The notes below the pieces were generated by a model. That model worked only from the letters and a program-made list of their open reading frames with translations, was not told the origin of the DNA and did no database searches. Positions 33,987-52,362 of a DNA stretch of 64,000 nt are shown here, piece after piece. A program made the translations under genes and the position numbers. Origin of the DNA: Paenarthrobacter sp. JL.01a (lineage in GTDB: Bacteria > Actinomycetota > Actinomycetes > Actinomycetales > Micrococcaceae); contig NZ_CP104877.1 of NCBI RefSeq assembly GCF_025452095.1, positions 124,001 through 188,000 of the forward strand, read 5' to 3'. Numbering within the stretch: the first letter of the stretch is position 1; the number at the start of each line of letters is the position of its first letter.

Positions 33987-34887
33987 GCCAGGACGACTCG
34001 GAGTCGGAATCGTCGGCGCCGGCAAGGTGGGCGCCGTCTTGGGCGCGGCTTTGCGCGCGGCCGAGCACGCCGTCGTCGGGGTTTCCGCCGTGTCCGAAGC
34101 GAGCCGCGAGCGGGCCGAAAACCTGCTACCCGGCGTCCCGATCCTCGAGATCCAGGACATCGTGGAACGTTCGGAGCTGGTGCTGTTGGCCGTGCCGGAT
34201 GACGCACTCGGTGAACTCGTGACGGGGTTGGCCACCTTGGGCGCCTGGCAACCGGGGCAACTCGTGGCGCACACGTCGGGCCGGTATGGCGTCGGCATTC
34301 TCAATCCCGTGCGGGCCGCAGGAGCGATTCCGCTGGCCCTGCACCCGGCCATGACCTTCACCGGCATGAGCCTTGACCTGAGCCGCCTCATGGATTGCAC
34401 TTTCGGCGTCACCGCGGACGCAGCCATGCTTCCGATCGCGCAGGCACTCGTGGTGGAAATGGGCGCCGAGCCCGTCGCCATCGCCGAAGCCGATCGCACC
34501 CTGTACCACGCAGCCTTGGCGCACAGCTCCAACCACATGGTCACCCTGGTGGCCCAGGCGTCACAGCTGCTGCGGGAGATCGGCGTCGAAAGTCCTGAGT
34601 CGATGCTGGGTCCGCTGTTGCGGGCGACGCTTGAAAACGCCCTTGCATCGGGCGAATCCGCGCTGACCGGGCCGGTGGCCCGCGGAGATGTGGGTACTGT
34701 TACTGCGCACGCCCAGGCGTTGAAAGAGTACGACGCCGGCGCGGGCGGCGACGTCCTTGCCGCCTACCAGGCGATGGCGCGGGCAACAGCGCGCAGGGCC
34801 GGAAACCGCGGCCTCCTGCGCCCCGAACAACTGACGGATATTGACGCGGCTTTGGATGCCGAACCCAAAGCGACGGAAGGAAACTGA
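33979..34887 (+). CDS. Rossmann-like / DUF2520 domain protein
   Basis: A 302-residue protein with an N-terminal dinucleotide-binding loop [19 protein letters not shown], a middle [14 protein letters not shown], and a C-terminal helical DUF2520 domain ([20 protein letters not shown]). It resembles NADP-dependent 6-phosphogluconate-type or ketopantoate-type reductases in fold. Its fixed place before panC across actinobacteria suggests a link to pantothenate synthesis, not proven. AGGAGGA lies 8 nt before the ATG at 33979, inside the upstream gene's end. Confidence 0.85.
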   Translation: MAKPGRLGVGIVGAGKVGAVLGAALRAAEHAVVGVSAVSEASRERAENLLPGVPILEIQDIVERSELVLLAVPDDALGELVTGLATLGAWQPGQLVAHTSGRYGVGILNPVRAAGAIPLALHPAMTFTGMSLDLSRLMDCTFGVTADAAMLPIAQALVVEMGAEPVAIAEADRTLYHAALAHSSNHMVTLVAQASQLLREIGVESPESMLGPLLRATLENALASGESALTGPVARGDVGTVTAHAQALKEYDAGAGGDVLAAYQAMARATARRAGNRGLLRPEQLTDIDAALDAEPKATEGN

Positions 34888-34892
34888 ACCAC

Positions 34893-35795
34893 ATGGCCAT
34901 CAAACTCGTGACCACCGCGGCGGAGTTGCGCGCCGAAAGCGCCCGGCTGCTTGCTGAAAAGCGCGGGAGTTCCCAGGGCCTCGTCCCCACGATGGGCGCC
35001 CTGCACCAGGGCCATGCTGCCTTGGCCAGGACGGCGGTAGCTGAGAACGACGTTGTGGTCGCAACCATCTTCGTGAACCCGCTGCAGTTCGGCGACGCCG
35101 TGGATCTGGACCGGTACCCCCGCACCTTGGATGCCGATATGGCACTGCTGGATGCCGAAGGCGTGGACCTCGTCTTTGCCCCGTCGGTGGACGAGGTCTA
35201 TCCGGGCGGGCAGCCGCTGGTTCGCGTCACGTCCGGGCCGCTGGGCGAAAAGTGGGAAGGAGCGTCACGCCCCGGGCATTTCGACGGCGCCCTCACCGTG
35301 GTGGCCAAGCTGCTGCATTACGGCCTGCCTGGAGGTGCTGCAGCGGACGGCACGACGGCGGCCTACCGGGCCTACTTTGGCCAGAAGGACGCGCAGCAGT
35401 TGGCCCTTGTGAAGCGGATGGTCTCGGACCTGAACTTCCCTGTGGAGATTGTTCCCGTGCCGATCGTCCGCAGTGAGGACGGATTGGCCCTTTCAAGCCG
35501 GAACCGTTTTCTGTCAGCCGAGGAGCACGAGGCCGCCCTCGTATTGTCGCGGGCCCTGCGCCTTATCGAGACCCGCGCAAAGGCGCACGAGCCGCTCGAC
35601 TTGGAGTCCGCCGTCGCGCTTGTTGAGTCCCAGCCGCTGGTAGAACTGGACTATTTCGACGTCGTCGATCCCGCCACGCTGGAACCGCTCGCCGAGAACT
35701 GCAAGGAAACTCCGTTCCGGGGCGAAGGGCTGGCGATCATCGCTGCGAAGGTGGGTCCTGTGCGGCTCATCGACAACGCGCCATTGTTTTCCTAA
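34893..35795 (+). CDS. panC: Pantothenate synthetase
   Basis: A 300-residue enzyme joining pantoate and beta-alanine with ATP, last step of vitamin B5 synthesis. The HIGH-type motif is [11 protein letters not shown], then TIFVNPLQF, the [22 protein letters not shown] segment and [15 protein letters not shown]. The length is typical. It starts 5 bp after the DUF2520 gene. The pantoate-making genes panB and panE are not in the window. Confidence 0.96.
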   Translation: MAIKLVTTAAELRAESARLLAEKRGSSQGLVPTMGALHQGHAALARTAVAENDVVVATIFVNPLQFGDAVDLDRYPRTLDADMALLDAEGVDLVFAPSVDEVYPGGQPLVRVTSGPLGEKWEGASRPGHFDGALTVVAKLLHYGLPGGAAADGTTAAYRAYFGQKDAQQLALVKRMVSDLNFPVEIVPVPIVRSEDGLALSSRNRFLSAEEHEAALVLSRALRLIETRAKAHEPLDLESAVALVESQPLVELDYFDVVDPATLEPLAENCKETPFRGEGLAIIAAKVGPVRLIDNAPLFS

Positions 35796-35822
35796 GGTTT
35801 GATTTTTTTCCGGTGACGGGAA

Positions 35823-35851
35823 TTGGCCTGGCGTCTAGACTGTTCTAGTCT
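35823..35851 (+). promoter_or_regulatory. Promoter and operator candidate of the MFS exporter gene
   Basis: TTGGCC (35823-35828) and TAGTCT (35846-35851) are spaced by 17 bp. The inverted repeat CTAGA-CTGT-TCTAG (35835-35848) lies between them and overlaps the -10. That position suits a TetR- or MarR-type repressor controlling the exporter. No regulator gene is adjacent. Confidence 0.4.
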
Positions 35852-35903
35852 TCACCGGCACTGACCGCCGGACATCACAGCCAAACCACCTTGGGGAACC
35901 TTC

Positions 35904-37397
35904 ATGTCTACCGACGTCACGTCCGACGCAAACGGCAAGCCCGGCTCCGGAGCGCCCGCCTCGGCAGGGACAACGTCCACGCAGGCGGCGGCCTCTGAGG
36001 CGCGGGGCTCTGACAAGATGTCCCGCGAGTCCGTGACGGTCATCGTCACGCTGCTGGTGGCGACCTTTGTGGTGATCCTCAACGAAACCATCATGAACGT
36101 TGCGCTGCAGCGGTTGATGACGGACCTTCAGGTGAGTGCCTCCACGGTGCAGTGGCTGGCTACCGGCTTTATGCTCACCATGGCTGTGGTCATTCCCACC
36201 ACTGGCTTCATCCTGCAGCGCATGAGTACCCGCGGGGCCTTCATGCTGGCCATGGGACTCTTCAGCGGTGGCACCCTGCTGGCAGCGCTTGCACCGGGAT
36301 TCCTGGTCCTGCTGCTCGCCCGTATCGTTCAGGCCGGCGGCACGGCGATCATGCTTCCGTTGTTGATGACCACCATCCTGACCCTGGTTCCCTTGTCCAG
36401 GCGCGGAGCGGTGATGGGCAACGTGAGCATCGCCATTTCAGTGGCACCGGCGATGGGCCCGACTGTCTCGGGCATCATCCTTGACCACTTTTCCTGGCGT
36501 TTCATGTTCGTATTCGTGCTGCCCGTTGCCTTGGCCGCTTTCGCGATTGGTGCCAAGTACCTGACCAACGTGGGTGAGCGGGAAAAGACCACTCTTGACC
36601 TGACCTCCGTGATCCTCACTGTCCCTGCGTTCGGTGGCCTGGTCTATGGGCTCAGCCAGATCGGTGGCTCCAACGCAGGTGTTGTTCCGGTGATCGCGCT
36701 GGTGGTCGGACTCCTGTGCCTGGCCTTGTTTGTCTTCCGGCAGCTCAAGCTCCAGAAGTCGGACGCTCCGCTGCTGGATCTGCGTGCCTTCAAGTTCCGT
36801 ATGTTCACCGTGTCCACGCTGTTGATGGTGGTAGCGATGATGGCCCTCTTCGGCGGAGTGATCCTGCTGCCGCTGTACCTGCAGAACACCCTGCACCTGC
36901 AGCCACTGGAGACCGGCCTGGCATTGTTGCCCGGTGGATTGGCCATGGGTCTGCTGGGCCCTGTCATCGGCAGGATCTTCGACAAGGTTGGCCCCCTGCC
37001 CCTGACCCTGTCCGGCTCCATCCTGATGGTCCTGACGCTATGGCAGTTCTCCCGGCTCGACGAGGGAAGTGCGCTCGGTTGGGTGATTGCCCTCCACGTA
37101 GCCTTGAGCTTTGGCTTGGCGCTGCTGTTCACGCCCGCGTTCACCACCGGACTGAACCCGCTGCCGCCGCATCTCTATTCGCATGGTTCGGCGATCATCA
37201 GCACGGCCCAGCAGGTTTCGGGCGCAGCCGGCACCGCACTGCTGGTGTCCATTTACGCCGTGGTCTCTGCATCGTCCGGACTTGTTGCCGGCATGCAGGC
37301 AGCGTTCCTGGCCGCCACGGTGATCGCAGTAATCGCCGTGGTGCTCAGCGCCATGATGCGGAAGACCGAAGGCGCCGGAGCCCACGGAGGCCACTGA
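35904..37397 (+). CDS. MFS drug exporter, DHA2 (EmrB/QacA) family
   Basis: A 497-residue transporter with 14 predicted membrane helices. After a disordered, Ser/Ala-rich 45-residue start comes VTVIVTLLVATFVVILNETI, then MNVALQRLMTDLQVSASTVQ, WLATGFMLTMAVVIPTTGF; this is the DHA2 helix 1-2 pattern with the family's D/E loop. Helix 5 has the antiporter-like VAPAMGPTVSGIILDHFSWR (motif C region). It probably exports hydrophobic drugs or lipids in exchange for protons. It follows panC by 108 bp and has its own promoter candidate. Substrate unknown. Confidence 0.9.
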   Translation: MSTDVTSDANGKPGSGAPASAGTTSTQAAASEARGSDKMSRESVTVIVTLLVATFVVILNETIMNVALQRLMTDLQVSASTVQWLATGFMLTMAVVIPTTGFILQRMSTRGAFMLAMGLFSGGTLLAALAPGFLVLLLARIVQAGGTAIMLPLLMTTILTLVPLSRRGAVMGNVSIAISVAPAMGPTVSGIILDHFSWRFMFVFVLPVALAAFAIGAKYLTNVGEREKTTLDLTSVILTVPAFGGLVYGLSQIGGSNAGVVPVIALVVGLLCLALFVFRQLKLQKSDAPLLDLRAFKFRMFTVSTLLMVVAMMALFGGVILLPLYLQNTLHLQPLETGLALLPGGLAMGLLGPVIGRIFDKVGPLPLTLSGSILMVLTLWQFSRLDEGSALGWVIALHVALSFGLALLFTPAFTTGLNPLPPHLYSHGSAIISTAQQVSGAAGTALLVSIYAVVSASSGLVAGMQAAFLAATVIAVIAVVLSAMMRKTEGAGAHGGH

Positions 37398-37417
37398 CGT
37401 CCTTGCGCGTCTGCAAC

Positions 37418-37660
37418 CCTCTCTCACATCCCTCCCGTTTGGCCCGGCCCCTCGCTCACATCCCATGGGTTGGGTCCGGTCGCTCGCTCACATAACAACC
37501 GTTTCACCTCAACGCTCTCTCACCTTGTCGGTGGGGGAGCGTTGTTGCTTTCGGGGTTGCTCCAAGTCCCAGGCCGGATACCGATGCTCGCTCACATCCC
37601 CGGGGGTTTGGTGGGGTCGCTCGCTCACGTTCCCGGGGTTTGGTGGGTTCGCTCGCTCGG
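37418..37660. repeat. Degenerate GCTCGCTCACATCCC repeats
   Basis: At least six imperfect copies of a unit centred on (C)TCGCTCACAT(CCC) occur: near 37419, 37451, 37481, 37514 (CTCTCTCACC), 37586 and 37618, with the last two followed by GGGGTTTGGTGGG. Spacing is about 30-70 bp, so it is not a strict tandem array. The unit is followed by the G/T-rich tract ahead of the first rRNA operon. Confidence 0.6.
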
Positions 37661-37799
37661 TTGGGTGTTCGACGGCGGGTGGTTGGGGTGTGTGATGGGC
37701 TTCACTTGGGTGGTTTGTGGGTGTTTTGGGGGGTTTGGTTGGTTGTTTTGGCGGGTTTTCCTTGTGTTTGCGGGGTTTTTGGGTGGGGTTGGGGTGGAT
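37661..37799 (+). other. G/T-rich strand-asymmetric tract upstream of rrn1 promoter
   Basis: From TTGGGTGTTCGACGGCGG onward the plus strand is almost free of A and C runs and consists of G and T blocks. A comparable tract begins with GTTCGACGGCGG at 44594 ahead of rrn2. No gene is supportable here. The tract may act as an upstream activating or structural element for the rRNA promoters. Confidence 0.5.
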
Positions 37800-37828
37800 T
37801 TGGTGTGGGGGTGGGGCGCGTGTAAAGT
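37800..37828 (+). promoter_or_regulatory. rrn1 promoter P1
   Basis: TTGGTG (37800-37805) and TAAAGT (37823-37828) are separated by exactly 17 bp ending in TG. The rrn2 promoter at 44652 has the same spacing, a similar GT-rich spacer and a matching downstream GAGTCGCCG. The start would lie near 37836, about 390 bp before the 16S gene. Confidence 0.7.
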
Positions 37829-37941
37829 TATTCGAGTCGCCGCCGCTGATGCGGGATGATGGCGACCGACTCCCTTCAAATTACCGGTTCCGGTGGTGCT
37901 TTTGTGTGCTTCTGGTTGGTGGGGGAGGCCCGGGGTTTGGT

Positions 37942-37970
37942 TTGCTTTGAGCGGCCGGTTCGGGTAAGTT
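37942..37970 (+). promoter_or_regulatory. rrn1 promoter P2 candidate
   Basis: TTGCTT (37942-37947), 17 bp, TAAGTT (37965-37970). It lies 142 bp downstream of P1 and upstream of the boxA-like leader. No equivalent is evident before rrn2, so the two operons may differ in regulation. Confidence 0.5.
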
Positions 37971-38032
37971 TGAAAAGTTGCTTCGGAGCGATCCAGTGGC
38001 CCTGTGGGGTTGGTGGTGGTGCCGGTAGTGTC

Positions 38033-38057
38033 TGTTGTTTGAGAACTCAATAGTGTG
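38033..38057 (+). promoter_or_regulatory. rrn1 leader boxA-like antitermination element
   Basis: The block TGTTGTTTGAGAACTC followed by AATAGTGTG is the leader element found before actinobacterial 16S genes, and is repeated identically before rrn2 and in variant form (GAGAACTACATAGTGG) before both 23S genes. It should recruit Nus factors. Directly after it, TGCCAAGTTTGTTGATA can pair with TATCAAC...TTGGCA in the 16S-23S spacer to form the 16S processing stem. Confidence 0.65.
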
Positions 38058-38226
38058 CCAAGTTTGTTGATACCGATTGTTTTTTGATTGGTTGAAATTT
38101 ATGCCAGTACTGTCGCGCACCCCCGTGTGTGGTGGTCTGGTTTTCAGCTGGTTTCGAATTTTGTGCAGCCGCGTTCTTGCCGTTATTTCCGGTGGGTGTG
38201 GTTGTGTCTGTTTGATTTGTTTTACT

Positions 38227-43403
<5,177 letters not shown>

Positions 43404-43553
43404 ACACACAACACACTGCACGCGTCCACTATGTGGTTCCCAACCAACAACCCACCAGTTGAAACAGGAACCAACAACTAAATAACAACACCACAGTTGT
43501 AACCAACAGTCTTCCCACCCCCACCACACAAGAGCGGGGGAACGGGTAACAAG

Positions 43554-43672
43554 GTTACGGCGGTCATAGCGTGGGGGAAACGCCCGGTCCCATTCCGAAC
43601 CCGGAAGCTAAGACCCACAGCGCCGATGGTACTGCACCCGGGAGGGTGTGGGAGAGTAGGACACCGCCGGAC
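43554..43672 (+). rRNA. rrf: 5S ribosomal RNA, rrn1
   Basis: About 119 nt from GTTACGGCGGTCATAGCG to ACACCGCCGGAC; the first and last nine bases pair as helix I. The internal CCCATTCCGAACCCGGAAG and GGGAGAGTAGG loops are diagnostic of 5S rRNA. It is 150 bp after the 23S gene and 12 bp before the terminator. Confidence 0.95.
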
Positions 43673-43684
43673 AACCATTAGGTC

Positions 43685-43715
43685 GAGACCCCCCAACCCA
43701 CGGTTGGGGGGTCTC
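43685..43715 (+). terminator. rrn1 terminator
   Basis: GAGACCCCCCAACC (43685-43698), a 3-nt loop, and GGTTGGGGGGTCTC (43702-43715): a perfect 14-bp GC-rich stem right after 5S rRNA. The same hairpin ends rrn2. A second, weaker stem GGCCCC/GGGGCC (43744-43770) follows. Confidence 0.9.
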
Positions 43716-43955
43716 CCACATAAAAGACCACAAACACGCACAAGGCCCCCCACCACACCGGTCAGGGGCCACACGCATTTAACGACCCCATACACACGTA
43801 GGGCCCCAACCAGGCAGGTAGGGGCCTCACGCATTTAAGGCTCTCCCGGCTGAAGGCCTCGCTGCATCTGCCGTGAACGGTGCTGCAAGGCTCCCGCTCC
43901 GGCGTCGAGGCAAGGCCTGAAGAGAAGCTGTTACTGAGGGCCGGCCGAAGCCTGA
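43716..43955. other. Spacer after rrn1 with repeated GGGGCC-CACGCATTTAA hairpins
   Basis: 240 bp without a gene. Two short GGCCCC/GGGGCC hairpins (43744-43770 and 43802-43826) are each followed by nearly the same string, GGGGCC[A/T]CACGCATTTAA, a direct repeat with 56-bp spacing. They probably back up the main rRNA terminator. rrn2 has only the first hairpin. Confidence 0.5.
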
Positions 43956-44540
43956 TCAGGAGGCCGGGGCCTTTGCCGCTTTGGCGGCTGCCTTTGCTGC
44001 CTGCTTGCTGGCACGCACCTTGGCCAGGGACCCCGGGTCCACGATGTCGGCTACGGACAGGTAGGAACCTTCCTCACCGTAGTGGCCGGCGGCTTCTTGC
44101 CATCCCGCAGCTCTGAGGCCGCACTGCTTGCCCAGCAGCGCCAGGAAGATCTTGGCCTTCTGCTCGCCATAGCCTGGCAGGGACCGGAGCCGGCGCAGCA
44201 CTTCCGGGCCGTCGGGGTTCCCCCTCGTCCAGATCGCGGACGCATCTCCGCCCCAGTCGCTGTCCACCGCGGCCGCGAGGGCCTGGACCCTTCCTGCCAT
44301 CGAGCCGGGGAATCGATGCACTGCCGGCCTCTCCTTGAACAGTTCAACAAAGCCGGCCGGATCCTGCTCTGCGACAACGCGCGGTTCCAGGGTCCCGAGC
44401 CGGGTGCGGATCTTTTCCGGACCGGCAAACGCGGACTCCATGGTGACCTGTTGATCCAGCAGCATGCCCGTCAGCAGGGCAAACGAGTCTTCACTGAGCA
44501 GTTGATCCGCGGCGGCATCGCCGGTGATGTGCAGTTCCAT
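43956..44540 (-). CDS. HhH-GPD family base-excision DNA repair protein
   Basis: A 194-residue protein. The core is the endonuclease III/AlkA-like fold: GDAAADQLLSEDSFALLTGM, LLDQQVTMESAFAGPEKI, and the helix-hairpin-helix LRSLPGYGEQKAKIFLALLG. The catalytic Asp usually found about 20 residues after the hairpin is not obvious (GKQCGL instead), so activity is uncertain. The tail is Ala/Lys-rich. ATG 44540 is chosen because GGGAGG lies 9 nt upstream; ATG 44549 is too close to it. This is the only gene between the two rRNA operons; it is transcribed against them and diverges from the rrn2 promoter 112 bp away. Confidence 0.82.
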   Translation of the reverse strand: MELHITGDAAADQLLSEDSFALLTGMLLDQQVTMESAFAGPEKIRTRLGTLEPRVVAEQDPAGFVELFKERPAVHRFPGSMAGRVQALAAAVDSDWGGDASAIWTRGNPDGPEVLRRLRSLPGYGEQKAKIFLALLGKQCGLRAAGWQEAAGHYGEEGSYLSVADIVDPGSLAKVRASKQAAKAAAKAAKAPAS

Positions 44541-44593
44541 GCGTCCCATCCTCCCACCGGTGGGCAGCCCAGTCACGGCAGTGTTGGGGTGGT

Positions 44594-44651
44594 GTTCGAC
44601 GGCGGTGTGGTGGGGTTTTGGGGGTGGGTGTGTGGGTGTTGGGTGGTGGAT
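44594..44651 (+). other. G/T-rich tract upstream of rrn2 promoter
   Basis: Beginning at GTTCGACGGCGG, the plus strand is a run of G and T with almost no C or A up to the -35 box. It matches in style the longer tract before rrn1 but is much shorter (58 bp). It also forms the 5' flank of the HhH-GPD gene. Confidence 0.45.
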
Positions 44652-44680
44652 TTGCGTTGGGGTTGTGGGGCGTGTATTGT
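44652..44680 (+). promoter_or_regulatory. rrn2 promoter
   Basis: TTGCGT (44652-44657), 17-bp GT-rich spacer ending in GTG, and TATTGT (44675-44680), followed by a GAGTCGCCG discriminator region shared with rrn1 P1. Its leader between here and the boxA is unrelated to that of rrn1. Confidence 0.7.
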
Positions 44681-44825
44681 TTTCTGAGTCGCCGGGTGCG
44701 AAACGGAAAGCCGGAAGGTGTGTACGGTTCGGTAGGCGGCCAAAAATAACTCTTCTTTTCCAATGGCCCTGTTGTGGTGCGCTGCTTTGTGTGGTGTTCC
44801 GGTCGGGGTGATGTTTTGGGGGGTC

Positions 44826-44850
44826 TGTTGTTTGAGAACTCAATAGTGTG
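44826..44850 (+). promoter_or_regulatory. rrn2 leader boxA-like antitermination element
   Basis: Identical to the element at 38033-38057. From two bases upstream (TC) onward the two operons are nearly identical up to and beyond the 5S terminators, so this marks the left edge of the duplicated unit; upstream sequences differ. Confidence 0.65.
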
Positions 44851-45019
44851 CCAAGTTTGTTGATACCGATTGTTTTTTGATTGGTTGAAATTTATGCCAG
44901 TACTGTCGCGCACCCCCGTGTGTGGTGGTCTGGTTTTCAGCTGGTTTCGAATTTTGTGCAGCCATGTTCTTGCCGTTATTTCCGGTGGGTGTGGTTGTGT
45001 CTGTTTGATTTGTTTTACT

Positions 45020-50200
<5,181 letters not shown>

Positions 50201-50348
50201 ACACACAACACACTGCACGCGTCCACTATGTGGTTCCCAACCAACAACCCACCAGTTGTCAGGAACACACAACTAAATAACAACACCACAGTTGTAACCA
50301 ACAGTCTTCCCACCCCCACCACACAAGAGCGGGGGAACGGGTAACAAG

Positions 50349-50467
50349 GTTACGGCGGTCATAGCGTGGGGGAAACGCCCGGTCCCATTCCGAACCCGGA
50401 AGCTAAGACCCACAGCGCCGATGGTACTGCACCCGGGAGGGTGTGGGAGAGTAGGACACCGCCGGAC
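50349..50467 (+). rRNA. rrf: 5S ribosomal RNA, rrn2
   Basis: Same sequence as the first 5S gene, with helix I closed by GTTACGGCGG and CCGCCGGAC. The 23S-5S spacer differs slightly: CAGTTGTCAGGAACACACAAC here against CAGTTGAAACAGGAACC followed by AACAAC in rrn1. Confidence 0.95.
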
Positions 50468-50479
50468 AACCATTAGGTC

Positions 50480-50510
50480 GAGACCCCCCAACCCACGGTT
50501 GGGGGGTCTC
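50480..50510 (+). terminator. rrn2 terminator
   Basis: Perfect 14-bp stem GAGACCCCCCAACC / GGTTGGGGGGTCTC, as in rrn1, followed by one GGCCCC/GGGGCC hairpin near 50539-50565. It separates rrn2 from the convergent hydrolase gene that ends at 50585. Confidence 0.9.
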
Positions 50511-50584
50511 CCACATAAAAGACCACAAACACGCACAAGGCCCCCCACCACACCGGTCAGGGGCCTTCAGCCGTTAAAGCGCCG

Positions 50585-51418
50585 CTAGCCCGAGAAGAAC
50601 TCCGACAATTCCGAGATCAGCTTGTCCGGCGCTTTGTTCGGGCCATCATGGCCGAAGCCGGGCAGAATGGTGTAGCTGGATCCGGAGAGGACGTCGTGGA
50701 TCTGTCCGCAGGCCACACCGAAGTATGCAGGGCTCTTTTCCCCAACCACGATCAACGTCTCAAGGGGGAGTGCCAGGAACGGCTCGGCAGGCATGTCAGC
50801 GGCGATGACCGCCTTGATTTCACGGACACCACAGGTCATAAGCTCCCGCAGCTGCTTGCCCAGGGGAGTTCCCGCTGCGAGCTTGTTGGCCAGTGTCAGC
50901 ATGGACAGCGGCATCCTCGCGAAGGCGCCGCCCGTCTCTACTCCCTTGATAAGAACGGCGAGGGCGCGATCGTAGTCTCCTGCCGCCGTCGCGCGTTCAT
51001 AGTCGTCCGTCCACTCGGCCTTGACGCTGTGGTTGACCGAAACCGCGGGGTCGTAGACCGCGAGGCGCTCTACGGGAAGCGTGCGCGCTGCGTGCAAGGC
51101 CACTGCGCCGCCGAAACTGTGCCCGAACACGTCCGTGCTGGACGTGTGCTCCATAACGGTCTGGAGATCCCGGATATCGGCTTCCAAGGTGTAGTCCTCG
51201 GCCTGGGGCGATGAATCGCCGCGTCCGCGCCTGTTGAACGTGTGGACTGGCCGGCCGAGGGCGTCGCTGAGCTTCTGGGCGAAGCGCGTGTAGTCCGAAG
51301 CCGTGACCATCGAGGCAGGAACCACCACGACACCAGAGCCTTTCGATGCCTGCCCACCGCCTGTGGTGAATACTTCGAGGTGTCCGCCGTCGTGGGTCAT
51401 GATGATGTCGCGCGTCAT
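50585..51418 (-). CDS. Alpha/beta hydrolase, tandem paralogue 1
   Basis: A 277-residue alpha/beta hydrolase. The nucleophile elbow is GHSFGGAVAL, preceded by VHTFNRRGRGDSSPQAEDY, which corresponds to the oxyanion-side loop and cap region; the likely catalytic His is in LPGFGHDGPNKAP. No signal peptide is visible. It is the last of three paralogues arranged head to tail on the minus strand. All share the RRGRG(D/N)S loop, so they arose by duplication. Substrates could be esters, lactones or epoxides; the sequence does not decide. Confidence 0.85.
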   Translation of the reverse strand: MTRDIIMTHDGGHLEVFTTGGGQASKGSGVVVVPASMVTASDYTRFAQKLSDALGRPVHTFNRRGRGDSSPQAEDYTLEADIRDLQTVMEHTSSTDVFGHSFGGAVALHAARTLPVERLAVYDPAVSVNHSVKAEWTDDYERATAAGDYDRALAVLIKGVETGGAFARMPLSMLTLANKLAAGTPLGKQLRELMTCGVREIKAVIAADMPAEPFLALPLETLIVVGEKSPAYFGVACGQIHDVLSGSSYTILPGFGHDGPNKAPDKLISELSEFFSG

Positions 51419-51498
51419 GTCATGAGCCTAGCCGAGCCACCTGACAGCACGCCGCATACCGGTCCCGTATGTGAATAAACCGTGGATGCGGGTAAGAG

Positions 51499-52353
51499 TC
51501 AGCCTTTGAAGTAGTCCGATATGTCCGTCACGAGTTCGTTGACTGCCGCGGGGACCGAGCCGTGGAAACCCTTGGGTGAGACTTCCAGGGTGCTCCCCGG
51601 AACCGCCCTGTTCAGCCGCGCCGCGGCGACTTTGTAGAACTGCGGGCTCTTTTTGCCCACCATGAAGTGGGTGTTCGAGGGCAGCACGGAAAAGTCCTGG
51701 GGCGTGTCGGCGTCCTCGAACGCGGCCTTCAGTTCGCCCACTCCGGAGGGCAGCAGCTGCCGGAACAACTTGTTCACCTTGGTCCGGGAAACCACGGCCA
51801 TGAGACCAGCCAGGATGGGCTCGGGCACCCGCGCCAGCGCAGTACCGGGTTCCATGCCACGCCGCATCCGGGCCATCGCCCTGTTGAAATCGCCCTTGTC
51901 CACGGCATCGGCAAAACCATCCACCCAGCCGGTATCCATGCTTCCGTCGATGTTCACCGCGGCATCGTAGACAGCGAGCTTGCCGGGCTCATGACTGGTG
52001 CCGGCGAAGGCCTGGGCGGCATTAAGGGCAACGGAACCGCCGAGGCTGTGGCCAAGGATGTTGCGGGCGCCGGTGGCGTCCATAATGGTGCGGACGTCCT
52101 CTATTTCCGTTGCCATGGAGTAATCGTCCGGCTGGTCTGTGGAATTTCCCCGGCCACGACGGTCGTACACGTCCACGGCCCAGCCGTCGCCCAGACCCTT
52201 CGCCAGGGCCACGGAGAACGGCCTGTAGATAAGGGCCGTGAGAAACGCGCCGCCGATCAGCACCACCCTGCGCTCACCGGGTGCGTTGTCGGCGCCGTAA
52301 CTGTACAAGGCGAGGCTGCCGCCGTCGTGCGTCTTGATTCCACGTTCCTTCAC
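51499..52353 (-). CDS. Alpha/beta hydrolase, tandem paralogue 2
   Basis: A 284-residue alpha/beta hydrolase with VYDRRGRGNSTDQPDDYSMA, nucleophile elbow GHSLGGSVAL and C-terminal GFHGSVPAAVNELV carrying the presumed catalytic His. It lies 9 bp after paralogue 3 and 80 bp before paralogue 1, consistent with one operon. The product begins MKERGIKTHDGGSLALYSYG, similar in pattern to paralogue 1 (TRDIIMTHDGGHLEVF). Confidence 0.85.
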   Translation of the reverse strand: MKERGIKTHDGGSLALYSYGADNAPGERRVVLIGGAFLTALIYRPFSVALAKGLGDGWAVDVYDRRGRGNSTDQPDDYSMATEIEDVRTIMDATGARNILGHSLGGSVALNAAQAFAGTSHEPGKLAVYDAAVNIDGSMDTGWVDGFADAVDKGDFNRAMARMRRGMEPGTALARVPEPILAGLMAVVSRTKVNKLFRQLLPSGVGELKAAFEDADTPQDFSVLPSNTHFMVGKKSPQFYKVAAARLNRAVPGSTLEVSPKGFHGSVPAAVNELVTDISDYFKG

Positions 52354-52362
52354 CGGAACATC

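Noticed and set aside
37418..37660. CRISPR array
   Set aside because: Repeat units are degenerate, spacing is irregular and no cas genes are present.
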